From Nocardioides islandensis (GTDB taxonomy: Bacteria > Actinomycetota > Actinomycetes > Propionibacteriales > Nocardioidaceae): a stretch of 64,000 bases of DNA. Location of the stretch: the NCBI RefSeq assembly GCF_015352455.1, contig NZ_JADKPN010000007.1, forward strand, positions 1-64,000. The letters are read 5' to 3'. Under the pieces are notes generated by a model. It had not been told where the DNA came from and did no database searches. It worked only from the letters and a program-made list of their open reading frames with translations. Position numbers and translations under genes: made by a program. Shown one piece after another: positions 16,428-25,326 of the stretch (position 1 is its first letter; every line of letters starts with the position of its first letter).

Positions 16428-18299
16428 ATGCCTGCACGTCTTCTTCCGGCGGCTGTGCTGCGCCTCGCGACGGCGGTCGTCGTCGCGGTAGCACTCAGCG
16501 TCGGATTCGCGACCGCGGCCTTCGCGGTCACCAACGACTACCACCCGACCCAGGTGTCGAGGGACTTCTCGACGTCCGTCGGCGGGTGGACCGGGAGCAG
16601 CGAGACCGTCGGTCTCCTCTGCCTGCCGCCACTCACCTGTCCGACCGCCACCACCGCGTACGTCGCCAACGGCGGCACCGGCGGAGCCGGCGACGGCTTC
16701 CTCCGGTCCACCTTCTCCGGCGTGGCCGGCGTGGTCGGCACCAGCCGGACCGAGTGGACCAGCCCGACGTTCACCTACAACGGCGCCGGTGGCAGCACGC
16801 CGGACTCGGTGTTCTTCACCATGGACCGTCGCGTGGACGCGGCCGCGCTGCTGGCGCTGGTCAGCGGCGCCCGCTACCGCGTGTTCCTCGACGACCAGAC
16901 GAGCCACACCACCCTGAAGGTGCTCGACCGGGCCGCGACCCAGCAGCCCACCTGGGCCTCGGTGACCGCCGCCACGGTCGTCCCGGGCGACCTGACCGTG
17001 GGGCACGACTACAAGCTCCGCATCCAGACCGACATCGACGCCCTCGTGGGCGTGCTGCCGGCCGGCACGTTCGACTACGACAACGTGCTGCTGCGGGCGA
17101 GCAAGGCCGACCCGTCACCGACCGACACCGACGGCGACGGCGTCCCCGACTCGAGCGACAACTGCCCGAGCGTCGCGAACCCCGGCCAGGCCGACACGGA
17201 CGGCGACGGCATCGGTGACGCCTGCGACGCGGTGCCCGCCACCGACACCGACGGCGACGGCATCCCCGACTCGAGCGACAACTGCCCGACCGTCTCGAAC
17301 CCCGGCCAGGCCGACACCGACGGCGACGGCATCGGCGACGCGTGCGAGAACCCGCCGACGGGGCCGGACACCGATGGTGACGGCGTGCTGGACTCCACGG
17401 ACAACTGCGTGAACGTCCCGAACCCGAGCCAGACCGACACGGACGGCGACGGCATCGGCGACGCGTGCGACAGCACGCCGGGCGGTCCGGACACTGACGG
17501 CGACGGCGTGCCGAACGTGCCCGACAACTGCGACACCAACCCCAACCCGGGTCAGGCCGACAGTGACGGTGACGGCATCGGCGACGCGTGCGACAGCACG
17601 CCGTACGGTCCCGACACCGACGGCGACGGCACCCCGGACGGCAAGGACAACTGCAAGACGGCCGCCAACCCCGGCCAGGCCGACACCGACCACGACGGCA
17701 TCGGTGACGCCTGCGACACCACGCCGTACGGCCCGGCCTCGTCGACCTGCCAGGGTGTCCCCGCGTTCGTCCAGGACGGCAGCGTCAAGGGCGACCGGCT
17801 GCGCGGCTCCGCCGCCGGCGACCGCATCCGCGGCGCCGAGGGCGACGACCGGGTCCTCGGTCGGGCCGGCAACGACTGCCTCAAGGGCGGTGCCGGCAAG
17901 GACACCATGCGCGGCCAGGCCGGCCGGGACGTCATCTCCGGCAACGCCGGCCGCGACATCCTCACCGGTGAGACCGAGGGCGACGTGATGCGCGGCCAGC
18001 GCGGCGACGACCTGCTGAAGGGTGGCCGCGGCAAGGACCGCCTGCTCGGCGGCGCCGGCAAGGACCGTCTGCTCGGCGGCTCCGAGGGCGACCTGCTGCT
18101 CGGTGCGTCCGACAACGACCGCATCGTCGGCGGTGGCGGCAAGGACGTCCTGAGCGGCGGCAAGGGGAACGACATGATCCTCGCCGCCGACGGCCACCGC
18201 GACATCGTCCGCTGTGGCGGCGGTCGCGACCGCGTGGTGGTCGACGCCAAGGACCAGGTGTCGGTGAGTTGCGAGGTCGTCGTCGTCCGGCGGCGCTGA
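16428..18299 (+). CDS. Secreted calcium-binding protein with thrombospondin type 3 and RTX-like repeats
   Basis: A 623-residue exported protein. The signal peptide ends near Ala33 (GFATAAFA). Residues 35-230 are an uncharacterised beta-rich domain. Residues about 233-436 hold five thrombospondin type 3 units of the form DTDGDGIPDSSDNCP...NPGQADTDGDGIGDAC, each with two Asp-rich calcium loops and paired cysteines. Residues about 450-590 hold RTX-like nonapeptides (GGAGKDTMRGQAGRD, GGKGNDMIL) that also bind calcium in a parallel beta-roll. The protein ends CEVVVVRRR, with no sortase signal. A role in adhesion or the cell-surface matrix is an inference. The ATG at 16428 follows GGGGAG. Confidence 0.85.
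   Translation: MPARLLPAAVLRLATAVVVAVALSVGFATAAFAVTNDYHPTQVSRDFSTSVGGWTGSSETVGLLCLPPLTCPTATTAYVANGGTGGAGDGFLRSTFSGVAGVVGTSRTEWTSPTFTYNGAGGSTPDSVFFTMDRRVDAAALLALVSGARYRVFLDDQTSHTTLKVLDRAATQQPTWASVTAATVVPGDLTVGHDYKLRIQTDIDALVGVLPAGTFDYDNVLLRASKADPSPTDTDGDGVPDSSDNCPSVANPGQADTDGDGIGDACDAVPATDTDGDGIPDSSDNCPTVSNPGQADTDGDGIGDACENPPTGPDTDGDGVLDSTDNCVNVPNPSQTDTDGDGIGDACDSTPGGPDTDGDGVPNVPDNCDTNPNPGQADSDGDGIGDACDSTPYGPDTDGDGTPDGKDNCKTAANPGQADTDHDGIGDACDTTPYGPASSTCQGVPAFVQDGSVKGDRLRGSAAGDRIRGAEGDDRVLGRAGNDCLKGGAGKDTMRGQAGRDVISGNAGRDILTGETEGDVMRGQRGDDLLKGGRGKDRLLGGAGKDRLLGGSEGDLLLGASDNDRIVGGGGKDVLSGGKGNDMILAADGHRDIVRCGGGRDRVVVDAKDQVSVSCEVVVVRRR
17124..17735 (+). repeat. Tandem thrombospondin type 3 coding repeats
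   Basis: Five imperfect units of roughly 117-129 bp encode D-x-D-G-D-G-rich loops. They are highly similar at the DNA level and therefore prone to recombination and copy-number change. Confidence 0.8.
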
Positions 18300-18321
18300 C
18301 GCAGGAGGCTGACCAAGGTTC

Positions 18322-18394
18322 GCCCCCGAGGGGGAGGACCCGTCGTCAGGCTCGCGCCCCCACGGGGCGCCAGCCGGGCGGCGGGTCCTCCCCC
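18322..18394. terminator. Putative bidirectional terminator region
   Basis: GGGGGAGGACCCG (18330-18342) is the exact inverse of CGGGTCCTCCCCC (18382-18394); the right arm lies within the last codons of the DinB-family gene. A small CCCCC-GA-GGGGG hairpin lies inside the left side. It sits between the two convergent genes. Confidence 0.4.
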
Positions 18395-18939
18395 ACTCGT
18401 CCGTCCACGGCCTCGCGCACCAGGTCCGCCTGCCCGGTGTGGCGGCCGTACTCCTCGACCATGTCGAACAGCACCCGGCGCAGGCTGACCGGCCGGCCCA
18501 CCATCGCTGCCTGGGCGACCTGCTGGTCGAGCCCGGCGTGCTGGATCGCGTCGGCGAACCCCGCGCGGGCGCGCGCGACCGCGCCGTCGTACAACGCGTA
18601 GAGGTACGCCGGGTCGTCCTCGGCCGCGGAGGAGAACTCCCAGTCGTCGTCGCCGTCCCAGCCGTTGGCGGCCCACTCCCCCGGCATGGCCTCACCGGCG
18701 GTCTTCACGGAGTACGCGTAGTCCTCCTGCGCGGCCAGGTGCTTGAGCAGCCCGCCGAGCGTCAGCGTCGACGGCCCGAACCTGGCGGCCAGCCCGGCCG
18801 CGTCCAGGTCGTCCGCCTTGTACCGGAACGTCCAGCGCAGCCGGTCCAGGGCACCGAGCAGGTGCTCGGCCTCGGTGCCGTCGAAGGTGGGCTCCCACGG
18901 CCGGTCGTCGGACGTGCTCGTCGCGGGGATGTCGCTCAT
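18346..18939 (-). CDS. DinB / mycothiol-dependent-type protein (DUF664 family)
   Basis: A 197-residue four-helix-bundle protein of the DinB superfamily. It has TLGGLLKHLAAQEDYAYS and VEEYGRHTGQADLVREAVDG, with His residues in the usual metal-ligand positions. Actinobacterial members of this DUF664 group are often thiol transferases using mycothiol, but the reaction here is not known. The ATG at 18939 has TAGCGT 7 nt upstream, suggesting a leaderless transcript. It runs in the same direction as the CDF transporter upstream. Confidence 0.8.
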   Translation of the reverse strand: MSDIPATSTSDDRPWEPTFDGTEAEHLLGALDRLRWTFRYKADDLDAAGLAARFGPSTLTLGGLLKHLAAQEDYAYSVKTAGEAMPGEWAANGWDGDDDWEFSSAAEDDPAYLYALYDGAVARARAGFADAIQHAGLDQQVAQAAMVGRPVSLRRVLFDMVEEYGRHTGQADLVREAVDGRVGEDPPPGWRPVGARA

Positions 18940-18968
18940 GGACCCGACGCTAGGCCCAGTTCCGGACG

Positions 18969-19931
18969 TCACGCGTCCGGAAGCGTGCCCACCGGCTCGT
19001 CCTCCTGACCCGGCGTCGGGTCGAGGAACACGTGCCGCACCTCGGGATAGGTCTCCCGGATCCGGTGCTCCACGTGGTCGGCGGCCTCCTCGAGCTCCTC
19101 GGGGCTGAAGTCGCTGGCCAGGTCGACCCGGGCCGCCACCAGGACCTGGTCCGGCGCCAGGCGCATCGTCAGCAGCTCGAGCACGCCGTCGACACCGTCG
19201 GTCCCGCGGATCAGCCGCACGATGCCCTCCTGCATCTCCTCCGACACGGCCTTGCCGATGAGGTGCTCGGCGTTCTGACGGCCCAGCCCGTAGGCGACCA
19301 GCACGAGCAGCACCGCGATCGCCAGGGAGGCGAGCGCGTCGAAGACGTGACTGCCGATGGCCTCGTCCAGCAGCAGCCCGGCCGCCGCCAGCAGCAGTCC
19401 GGCGAGGGCGACCCCGTCCTCCCAGACGACCGCGCGCAGCGCCGGCTCGGCCTCGGTCCGCAGGTGCGAGGCCGTCGAGCGGCCGGCCGCCGCAGCCTCG
19501 CCCCGCAGCTGCCACACCGCCCGCACGAACGACGCTCCCTCGAAGACGAACGCGACCGCGAGCACGACCAGCGACCAGAACGGCGAGCCGGTGTCGCTCG
19601 GGTGCAGCAGCGCCGCGACACCCTGGTACGCCGCGAAGCCGGCGCCCAGCACGAAGATCCCGACCGCGGCCAGCAGCGACCAGAAGTACCGCGCCATCCC
19701 GTGCCCGAACGGGTGCCGGGGGTCCGGTGGCCGCTGGCTGCGCCGCAGCGCGGTCAGCAGGAAGGCCTGGTTCATGGTGTCGCCCACCGAGTGCGCCGCC
19801 TCGGCGAGCATCGCCGAGGACCCCGACGCCAGACCGGCCACCAGCTTGGCCACCGCGATGAGCAGGTTCGCGGCGCCGGCCACGAGCACGGTCCGCGCGG
19901 ACTCCTCCTCGGCCTCGCTCACCCGGACCAT
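18969..19931 (-). CDS. Cation diffusion facilitator family transporter
   Basis: A 320-residue CDF metal/proton antiporter with six predicted membrane helices and a cytoplasmic C-terminal domain. The helix-2 metal-site motif is AEAAHSVGDTMNQAFLL (HSxxD), and the C-terminal domain includes APDQVLVAARVDL and HRIRETYPEVRHVFLDP. Zinc, manganese, iron or cobalt export is possible. The ATG at 19931 is likely, although a GTG three codons in is also plausible. It is divergent from the secreted subtilase. Confidence 0.88.
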   Translation of the reverse strand: MVRVSEAEEESARTVLVAGAANLLIAVAKLVAGLASGSSAMLAEAAHSVGDTMNQAFLLTALRRSQRPPDPRHPFGHGMARYFWSLLAAVGIFVLGAGFAAYQGVAALLHPSDTGSPFWSLVVLAVAFVFEGASFVRAVWQLRGEAAAAGRSTASHLRTEAEPALRAVVWEDGVALAGLLLAAAGLLLDEAIGSHVFDALASLAIAVLLVLVAYGLGRQNAEHLIGKAVSEEMQEGIVRLIRGTDGVDGVLELLTMRLAPDQVLVAARVDLASDFSPEELEEAADHVEHRIRETYPEVRHVFLDPTPGQEDEPVGTLPDA

Positions 19932-20025
19932 CTTGTCCCACTGGTCTAGTTCCCGTTCCCGCGGTGCCCGCTGCTGCCTACATTGAGGAGGCATCGGCGT
20001 CTCGGGCCTTTTGAAGGAGCACGTG

Positions 20026-22635
20026 ATGGTGCCTCGCGCCCGCGCATCCCTGGTCCTGACCGCCGTCGCGTCCGTGGTGGTCGCCGGCACGCTCGCGGCT
20101 GCCCCGGCGCCCGCCGCACGTGCAGGCGCCCGCGGCGATGCCGCCGCGAAGGCCCGGCCCGCGGTCCCCGGGAAGGGTGACCGGGACCGCGACAAGATCG
20201 CCGACGACCTGGAGGCCGCACTGGCCGCGGCCCGTCCGGGCGAGCGGGTGCGGGTGATCGTCCAGGGCACGTCCCGCGCGACAGCGCGAGCAGCGGCACC
20301 GAGCTTGAAGGTGGGACGTACCTTCCGCACCATCCGCGGCTTCGTCGGCTCGGTGAGGCGCGGCCAGGTGACCGCCCTCGCCCACGCCCCCGGCGTCACC
20401 CGCGTCGAGCTCGACGGCCAGGCTCGCGCGCTCGACGAGTCCGGGAACTCCGACTACGGCGTCGACGCCGCCCGCGCCACGGGCGCCGCCACCGACGGCA
20501 CCCTCGACGGCAGCGGGGTCGGCATCTGCATCATCGACACCGGCATCGACCCGAACCACGAGCAGCTCGCCGGCCGGGTCGTCGGCTGGAAGGACTTCGT
20601 CAACGACCGCGCCACGCCGTACGACGACCACGGCCACGGCACGCACGTCGCGGGCATCGCAGCCGGCCGTCCGACCGGCCCGGCGAACGCGGCGTACGGC
20701 GGTGTGGCGACCGGCGCCTCGCTCATCGCGGTGAAGGTGCTCGACAGCACCGGGGTCGGCGACGACGCCGACGTGGTCGCCGGCATCGAGTGGTGCGCGG
20801 CCCGTTCGGACGTCGACGTGATCTCCATGTCGCTGGGCAGTCCTCCCTCCGACGGCTCGGACGCCGGGAGCCAGGCGGCCAACGCCGCGGTGGCGGCCGG
20901 CAAGGTCGTGGTCGTCGCGGCCGGCAACAGCGGCGACGCCCCCGGCACCGTCAACTCGCCCGGCGTGGCCACCGACGTGGTCACCGTCGGCGCGGCCTCC
21001 GACCCGTCCGCCCTGGCCGGGTCGACGGACACCGACAACGGCCTGTACCTCGCGGGCTTCTCCAGCCGCGGCCCGACCACCAACCCGGCCGCGCCGACCA
21101 AGCCCGACGTGGTCGCGCCCGGCCTCAGCGTGGTGGCGGCGAAGGCCGGGACGACCTCGTCGTACTGGTCGCTCTCCGGCACCTCGATGGCGACGCCGTT
21201 CGTCGCGGGCGTGGTGGCGCTCGGCCTCGAGGCCGACCCGGCCGCCACCCCGGCCGAGGTCAAGCAGGCCCTCCACACCTCGGCCCAGGACGCCGGCAGC
21301 CCCGGCGCCGACAACGAGTGGGGCTGGGGCCTGGTCGACGCGCGGTCGTTCGTCGCCGCGCTGGGCGCGACGAGCGCCGGGACCGCCGCGTGGCCGGGGC
21401 ACACCGTGCTCACCGGGTCGGTGGGTTCGGGCGCGTCGGTCGACTTCCCGTTCGACGTGAGCACCGCCGGCCAGCCGCTCGGCGTCACGCTGCGCACCAC
21501 GAACGGCGCGGCGACCTGCGCGCTGCCGCTGGGAGGTACGTGCTGGTACGGCTACGAGTGGTCGCCCGACATCGACGCCTACCTCGTGAACCCCTCGGGC
21601 ACCGTCGTGGCGATGAGCCGCTGCATGCTCGAGGCCAGCAACAACAACTGCGGTGCCCCCGGGCGCTTCGAGACGCTGGGGATCGCCAGCGCCGTCGCCG
21701 GCACGTGGAAGCTGCGCGTGGAGTCCTTCTCCGGTGCCGGGTCCTTCGCCGCCGACGTGTTCGGCGCGCTCGGCGCCCCGCCACCCCCGCCGACGCCACC
21801 CGCCGCGCCGACCCTGAGCGCCCAGGCGGTGTCCACGTCGCAGGTGGACCTGAGCTGGGCCGCCGTGCCCGGCGCCGACGGCTACACGCTCGACCGCTGC
21901 ACGGGCACCGGCTGCACGACGTTCGCGACGATCGCGCCGTCGCTCACCCAGACCTCGTTCAGCAACACCGGGCTGGCCGCCTCCACGTCGTACTCCTACC
22001 GGCTGCGCGCCTACAACGCGGGCGGCCCGTCGGACTGGAGCACCGTGGCCACCGCCGTCACGCAGACGCCCGTCGTGCCGCCGCCGGCGACGCCGACGCT
22101 GAGCGCCCAGGCGGTGTCCTCGTCGCAGGTCGACCTGAGCTGGGCCGCCGTGCCCGGCGCCGACGGCTACACGCTCGACCGCTGTACGGGCACCGGCTGC
22201 ACGACGTTCGCGACGATCGCGCCGTCGCTCACCCAGACCTCGTTCAGCAACACCGGGCTGGCCGCCTCCACGTCGTACTCCTACCGGCTGCGCGCCTACA
22301 ACGCCGGCGGCCCGTCCGGCTGGAGCAACGTCGCCACTGCCGTCACCCAGGCCCCGCTCAAGATCCCGTCGACCCCAGTCGGGCTGACGGGCACCGCGAC
22401 GCCCGGCGTGATCACCCTGACCTGGCAGGACTCGGACACCGAGACGGGCTACCGGGTGCTCCGGTGCGGCACGCCCTCGTGCACGCCGACGACCGTCATC
22501 GCGACGCTTCCAGCCGACACCATCTCCTGGCCGGACACGACCGTGGTGAAAGGCGTGGCGTACCGCTACATCGTCCAGGCCTACAACGCCGCGGGCAGCC
22601 GTCCGTCGCGGATGATCAGCGTCAAGGCGCGCTGA
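20026..22635 (+). CDS. Secreted S8 (subtilisin-like) serine protease with fibronectin type III repeats
   Basis: An 869-residue exported protease. A signal peptide covers about 1-35, followed by an inhibitor-I9-like propeptide (about 70-130). The catalytic domain shows all triad blocks: IIDTGID (Asp171), DDHGHGTHVAG (His204), oxyanion Asn301 in AAGNSG, and SGTSMATPFVAG (Ser387). A jelly-roll-like P/C region follows, then three FN3-type domains at about 597-691, 692-776 and 786-869. The first two are nearly identical. The ATG at 20026 is preceded by GAAGGAG; a TTG 15 bp upstream is less likely. The presumed role is extracellular protein degradation. Confidence 0.92.
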   Translation: MVPRARASLVLTAVASVVVAGTLAAAPAPAARAGARGDAAAKARPAVPGKGDRDRDKIADDLEAALAAARPGERVRVIVQGTSRATARAAAPSLKVGRTFRTIRGFVGSVRRGQVTALAHAPGVTRVELDGQARALDESGNSDYGVDAARATGAATDGTLDGSGVGICIIDTGIDPNHEQLAGRVVGWKDFVNDRATPYDDHGHGTHVAGIAAGRPTGPANAAYGGVATGASLIAVKVLDSTGVGDDADVVAGIEWCAARSDVDVISMSLGSPPSDGSDAGSQAANAAVAAGKVVVVAAGNSGDAPGTVNSPGVATDVVTVGAASDPSALAGSTDTDNGLYLAGFSSRGPTTNPAAPTKPDVVAPGLSVVAAKAGTTSSYWSLSGTSMATPFVAGVVALGLEADPAATPAEVKQALHTSAQDAGSPGADNEWGWGLVDARSFVAALGATSAGTAAWPGHTVLTGSVGSGASVDFPFDVSTAGQPLGVTLRTTNGAATCALPLGGTCWYGYEWSPDIDAYLVNPSGTVVAMSRCMLEASNNNCGAPGRFETLGIASAVAGTWKLRVESFSGAGSFAADVFGALGAPPPPPTPPAAPTLSAQAVSTSQVDLSWAAVPGADGYTLDRCTGTGCTTFATIAPSLTQTSFSNTGLAASTSYSYRLRAYNAGGPSDWSTVATAVTQTPVVPPPATPTLSAQAVSSSQVDLSWAAVPGADGYTLDRCTGTGCTTFATIAPSLTQTSFSNTGLAASTSYSYRLRAYNAGGPSGWSNVATAVTQAPLKIPSTPVGLTGTATPGVITLTWQDSDTETGYRVLRCGTPSCTPTTVIATLPADTISWPDTTVVKGVAYRYIVQAYNAAGSRPSRMISVKAR
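21814..22351 (+). repeat. Near-identical tandem FN3-coding repeats, 285-bp period
   Basis: The unit starting CTGAGCGCCCAGGCGGTGTC at 21814 recurs at 22099. About 170 bp in the middle of the unit is almost base-for-base identical, with differences clustered at the ends, pointing to recent duplication or gene conversion. Confidence 0.8.
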
Positions 22636-22639
22636 CCGG

Positions 22640-23470
22640 TCAGGCGCGACGAGCCGTCAGCAGGAGGTACTCCCACTCGAGCACGAGGTACCCGCTCTCG
22701 CCGACGTCGAAGCGCTCGGCCAGGCCGTCCAGGGCCGCGTCGAGCTCGGCGGCCTTCTCGGCGTCGGGCTGCTGCTTGTACGCCGCGATCGTCGGGCCGT
22801 AGTTGGTCTTGAAGAACTCACGGAAGTCGGCCGGCTCGGCGAACAGCGTGACCTTGACCGTGCGCGTCTCGGTGCGCACGTCGGTGACCCGGTCGCCCAG
22901 CAACCCGCGGACGTGGTCCTCGTCGCCCCACAGCGGGGGCGGCTGCACGCCGGCCGGCGGCGGCGCCACGAACGGCTTCATGGTGGCGAACATCTGGCCG
23001 ATGAAGCCGGCGGGCGTCCAGCTGACCAGGCCGATGCGGCCGCCCGGCGTCACCACGCGCAGCAGCTCGTCGGCGGCTGCCTGGTGGTGCGGGGCGAACA
23101 TGATGCCGACAGCGGAGACGGCGACGTCGAACTGGCCGTCGTCGTACGGCAGCCGCTCGGCGTCCGCGACCTGCCATTCGAGGACCGCGCCGCGCTCCCG
23201 CGCGTGCGCCTCGCCCTGCTCGAGCAGCTCGGGCGTCAGGTCGCTGGCGATCACCCGGGCGCCGGCGAGCGCCGCGGGGATCGCGACGTTGCCGCTGCCC
23301 GCGCCGACGTCGAGCACCAGGTCACCCGTGCGGATGCCGATGGCCTCGACGAGCACGGGGCCGAGCTCCGCGATCAGCTGGGTGGCCACGGCGTCGTAGT
23401 GGCCGGAGGCCCACATCGCCGCGTGCTTGGCCTTCAGCTGGATGTCTTCGTCCTGATCGATGATGGTCAT
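22640..23470 (-). CDS. Class I SAM-dependent methyltransferase
   Basis: A 276-residue Methyltransf_11/25-type enzyme. Motif I is VLDVGAGSGNVAIPAA, the acidic residue after strand 2 is in ASDLTPELLEQG, and motif II/III appears as DVAVSAVGIMFAPHH. The early KHAAMWASGHYDAVA segment is common in actinobacterial ubiE-like paralogues. The ATG is preceded by TAGCGT 6 nt upstream (leaderless). It is convergent with the secreted subtilase, 4 bp apart. The substrate is unknown. Confidence 0.85.
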   Translation of the reverse strand: MTIIDQDEDIQLKAKHAAMWASGHYDAVATQLIAELGPVLVEAIGIRTGDLVLDVGAGSGNVAIPAALAGARVIASDLTPELLEQGEAHARERGAVLEWQVADAERLPYDDGQFDVAVSAVGIMFAPHHQAAADELLRVVTPGGRIGLVSWTPAGFIGQMFATMKPFVAPPPAGVQPPPLWGDEDHVRGLLGDRVTDVRTETRTVKVTLFAEPADFREFFKTNYGPTIAAYKQQPDAEKAAELDAALDGLAERFDVGESGYLVLEWEYLLLTARRA

Positions 23471-23549
23471 GGAGCAACGCTAGGAAGGGCGAGGGGCCGC
23501 GCGGATCCGCGCCGACGCGCAACATCGGCAGCAGTACGACGGGTGGCGA

Positions 23550-24638
23550 CTACGCGTGCGTACGCACCGGCGCGCCGGCGTGCAGCCGCGCGACGGCGGC
23601 GGTCCGGGCGTTGCGGCCGGTCAGGTCGAGCTTGCCGTAGAGGTTCTGGAAGTGCCGCTCGACGGTGCGCACGCTGAGGGTCAGCGCCCCGGCGATCGCG
23701 TCGTTGTCCAGGCCGTCGGCCGCGAGCCGGAGCACCTCGAGCTCGCGCGGGGACAGCACCCGGTCGAGCGCCGCGGAGGCCGTGGGCGCCCCGTCGGCCG
23801 CCATGAACCCCTCGATCTCCTCCACGAACACCGGCCACGCCGGCTCGTCCTCGAGGACGATGTGGTTGCGGCTCTCGAGCGGCACCAGGCGCACGTCGGG
23901 CAACAGCGTCGCGAGCGTCCGAGCGTGCTCGAAGTCGTTCATCCGGTCCTCGACGGAGTGCACCACGAGGGCGGGCATCCTCAGCCGGCCCAGGTCGTCG
24001 GTGGCGTCGGCGAGCAGCCGCTGGGTGCGCGCGACGTACGCCGTCTCGCCGGTCACCGCCACCCGCTGCAGCTCGTCCAGCCAGGACATCTGCTCCTCGG
24101 TCGCCCCGGGGATCATCAACGTGGTGAACACCCGCCGGAACTCCGGCGTCGGCCGCTCCCAGCCGACCTTGATGATCTGGTTGATGGCGTCGCTCATCGC
24201 CAGGTCCTCGGGCGTGGGGTCGCGCATCGCGCACGCGTAGGAGCCGTAGAAGATCATCCGCGTCACCCGGTCCAGGTGCTCCGCGGCGTACCTGATCGCC
24301 ACGGGTCCGCCCTGCGACATCGCCATCACCGCGAACCGGTCGAAGCCGGCGTGGTCGGCGACGGCCGCCATGTCCCCGATGCGGGCCTCGAGCGAGTGGT
24401 CGTCGACGTCGCGGTCGGAGAGACCGTGCCCGCGCTCGTCGTAGCGGACCACCGTCGCGAAGCGTCCGAGGTCGCGCAGGAAGTGCTGCCACACCGGGCT
24501 CTGCCAGTCGTGCTGGAGGTGGCTCAGCCAGCAGGTGGTGACCAGCAGGGGTGGCCCGTCGCCGTGCACGGCGTAGGCGATGCGGACGCCGTCGGGGGCG
24601 CGGCAGAACCGCACGTCCTGGTGTCCGATGCCGCGCAC
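23550..24638 (-). CDS. Alpha/beta hydrolase fused to a LuxR-type DNA-binding domain
   Basis: A 362-residue two-domain regulator. Residues about 20-280 are an alpha/beta-hydrolase fold with YDERGHGLS and the nucleophile elbow MSQGGP (Ser108); the late segment ESRNHIVLEDEP supplies the His. Residues about 297-350 are a LuxR/GerE helix-turn-helix (LSPRELEVLRLAADGL, then VRTVERHFQNLYGKL). Such fusions are thought to sense or process a small ligand and then bind DNA. The start GTG at 24638 gives a family-like N-terminus. It is divergent from the sigma-CHAT cluster, so it may influence that promoter region. Confidence 0.82.
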   Translation of the reverse strand: MRGIGHQDVRFCRAPDGVRIAYAVHGDGPPLLVTTCWLSHLQHDWQSPVWQHFLRDLGRFATVVRYDERGHGLSDRDVDDHSLEARIGDMAAVADHAGFDRFAVMAMSQGGPVAIRYAAEHLDRVTRMIFYGSYACAMRDPTPEDLAMSDAINQIIKVGWERPTPEFRRVFTTLMIPGATEEQMSWLDELQRVAVTGETAYVARTQRLLADATDDLGRLRMPALVVHSVEDRMNDFEHARTLATLLPDVRLVPLESRNHIVLEDEPAWPVFVEEIEGFMAADGAPTASAALDRVLSPRELEVLRLAADGLDNDAIAGALTLSVRTVERHFQNLYGKLDLTGRNARTAAVARLHAGAPVRTHA

Positions 24639-24658
24639 CCGATCAGGATAGGCCGGGC

Positions 24659-24702
24659 GTGATACGTGGTCTTCGACACACAATTGCGCTGGCCCGTATC
24701 AC
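24659..24702. promoter_or_regulatory. Inverted repeat in the promoter of the sigma-CHAT cluster
   Basis: GTGATACG (24659-24666) and CGTATCAC (24695-24702) are exact inverted copies 28 bp apart, between the LuxR-fusion gene and the sigma factor. The left arm lies 20 bp from the hydrolase-LuxR start and the right arm 30 bp from the sigma start. It is a candidate operator for either regulator. Confidence 0.45.
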
Positions 24703-24732
24703 TACCGGTGTTGCATGCTCCTGGGGGGAGTG

Positions 24733-25326
24733 ATGACGATGCGGGACACGGTCGACGGGGACCCGGCCTCGGTCTGGGACACCGCTGGTGCGTCCTTCGC
24801 ACGCTGGCGTTCCGGCGACCCGTCGGCGCTCGACGAGCTGGTGCGGGTGATGAGCCCGATCCTCTGGCACGTCGTCCGGGCCACCGGCCTGGACAAGGAG
24901 CAGTCCGAGGACGTCGTGCAGACGGCCTGGCTCGCCCTGGTCCGCAGCGCCGAGACCGTGGGCGACCCGCAGGCGGTGGCGCGCTGGCTGTGCACCACGG
25001 CCCGGCGCGAGGCCTGGCGGGTCGGCAAGACCGCCGGCCGCTCGACCGCGGTCGAGGACGACGCCCTCGAGTGGCACCTGCCGTCGCAGCCCTCCCCCGA
25101 GTCCGACGTCGTGCTCAAGGACGAGCAGTCGCGGCTGTGGGAGTCGATGAAGGTGCTGCCCGAGCGGTGCCAGAAGCTGTTGCGCATCGTCGCGATGGAG
25201 CCGAGGCCCGACTACGCGAGGATCGCGGGCGAGCTCAAGATGCCCATCGGCAGCATCGGCCCGACCCGTGGCCGGTGTCTCGACAAGCTCCGCAACGAGC
25301 TCCAACGAACAGGTGCGGACCGATGA
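24733..25326 (+). CDS. ECF-type sigma factor heading the subtilase-CHAT cluster
   Basis: A 197-residue sigma-70 protein with region 2 (LDELVRVMSPILWHVVRATG; EQSEDVVQTAWLALVR) and a region 4 helix-turn-helix (DYARIAGELKMPIGSIGPTRGR). The ATG at 24733 follows a GGGGGAG ribosome-binding site. Its stop overlaps the next ATG as ATGA, so it is translationally coupled to the downstream gene. All five genes to 30171 run in the same direction with short gaps. It probably transcribes its own cluster (inference); no classical transmembrane anti-sigma gene is present. Confidence 0.88.
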   Translation: MTMRDTVDGDPASVWDTAGASFARWRSGDPSALDELVRVMSPILWHVVRATGLDKEQSEDVVQTAWLALVRSAETVGDPQAVARWLCTTARREAWRVGKTAGRSTAVEDDALEWHLPSQPSPESDVVLKDEQSRLWESMKVLPERCQKLLRIVAMEPRPDYARIAGELKMPIGSIGPTRGRCLDKLRNELQRTGADR

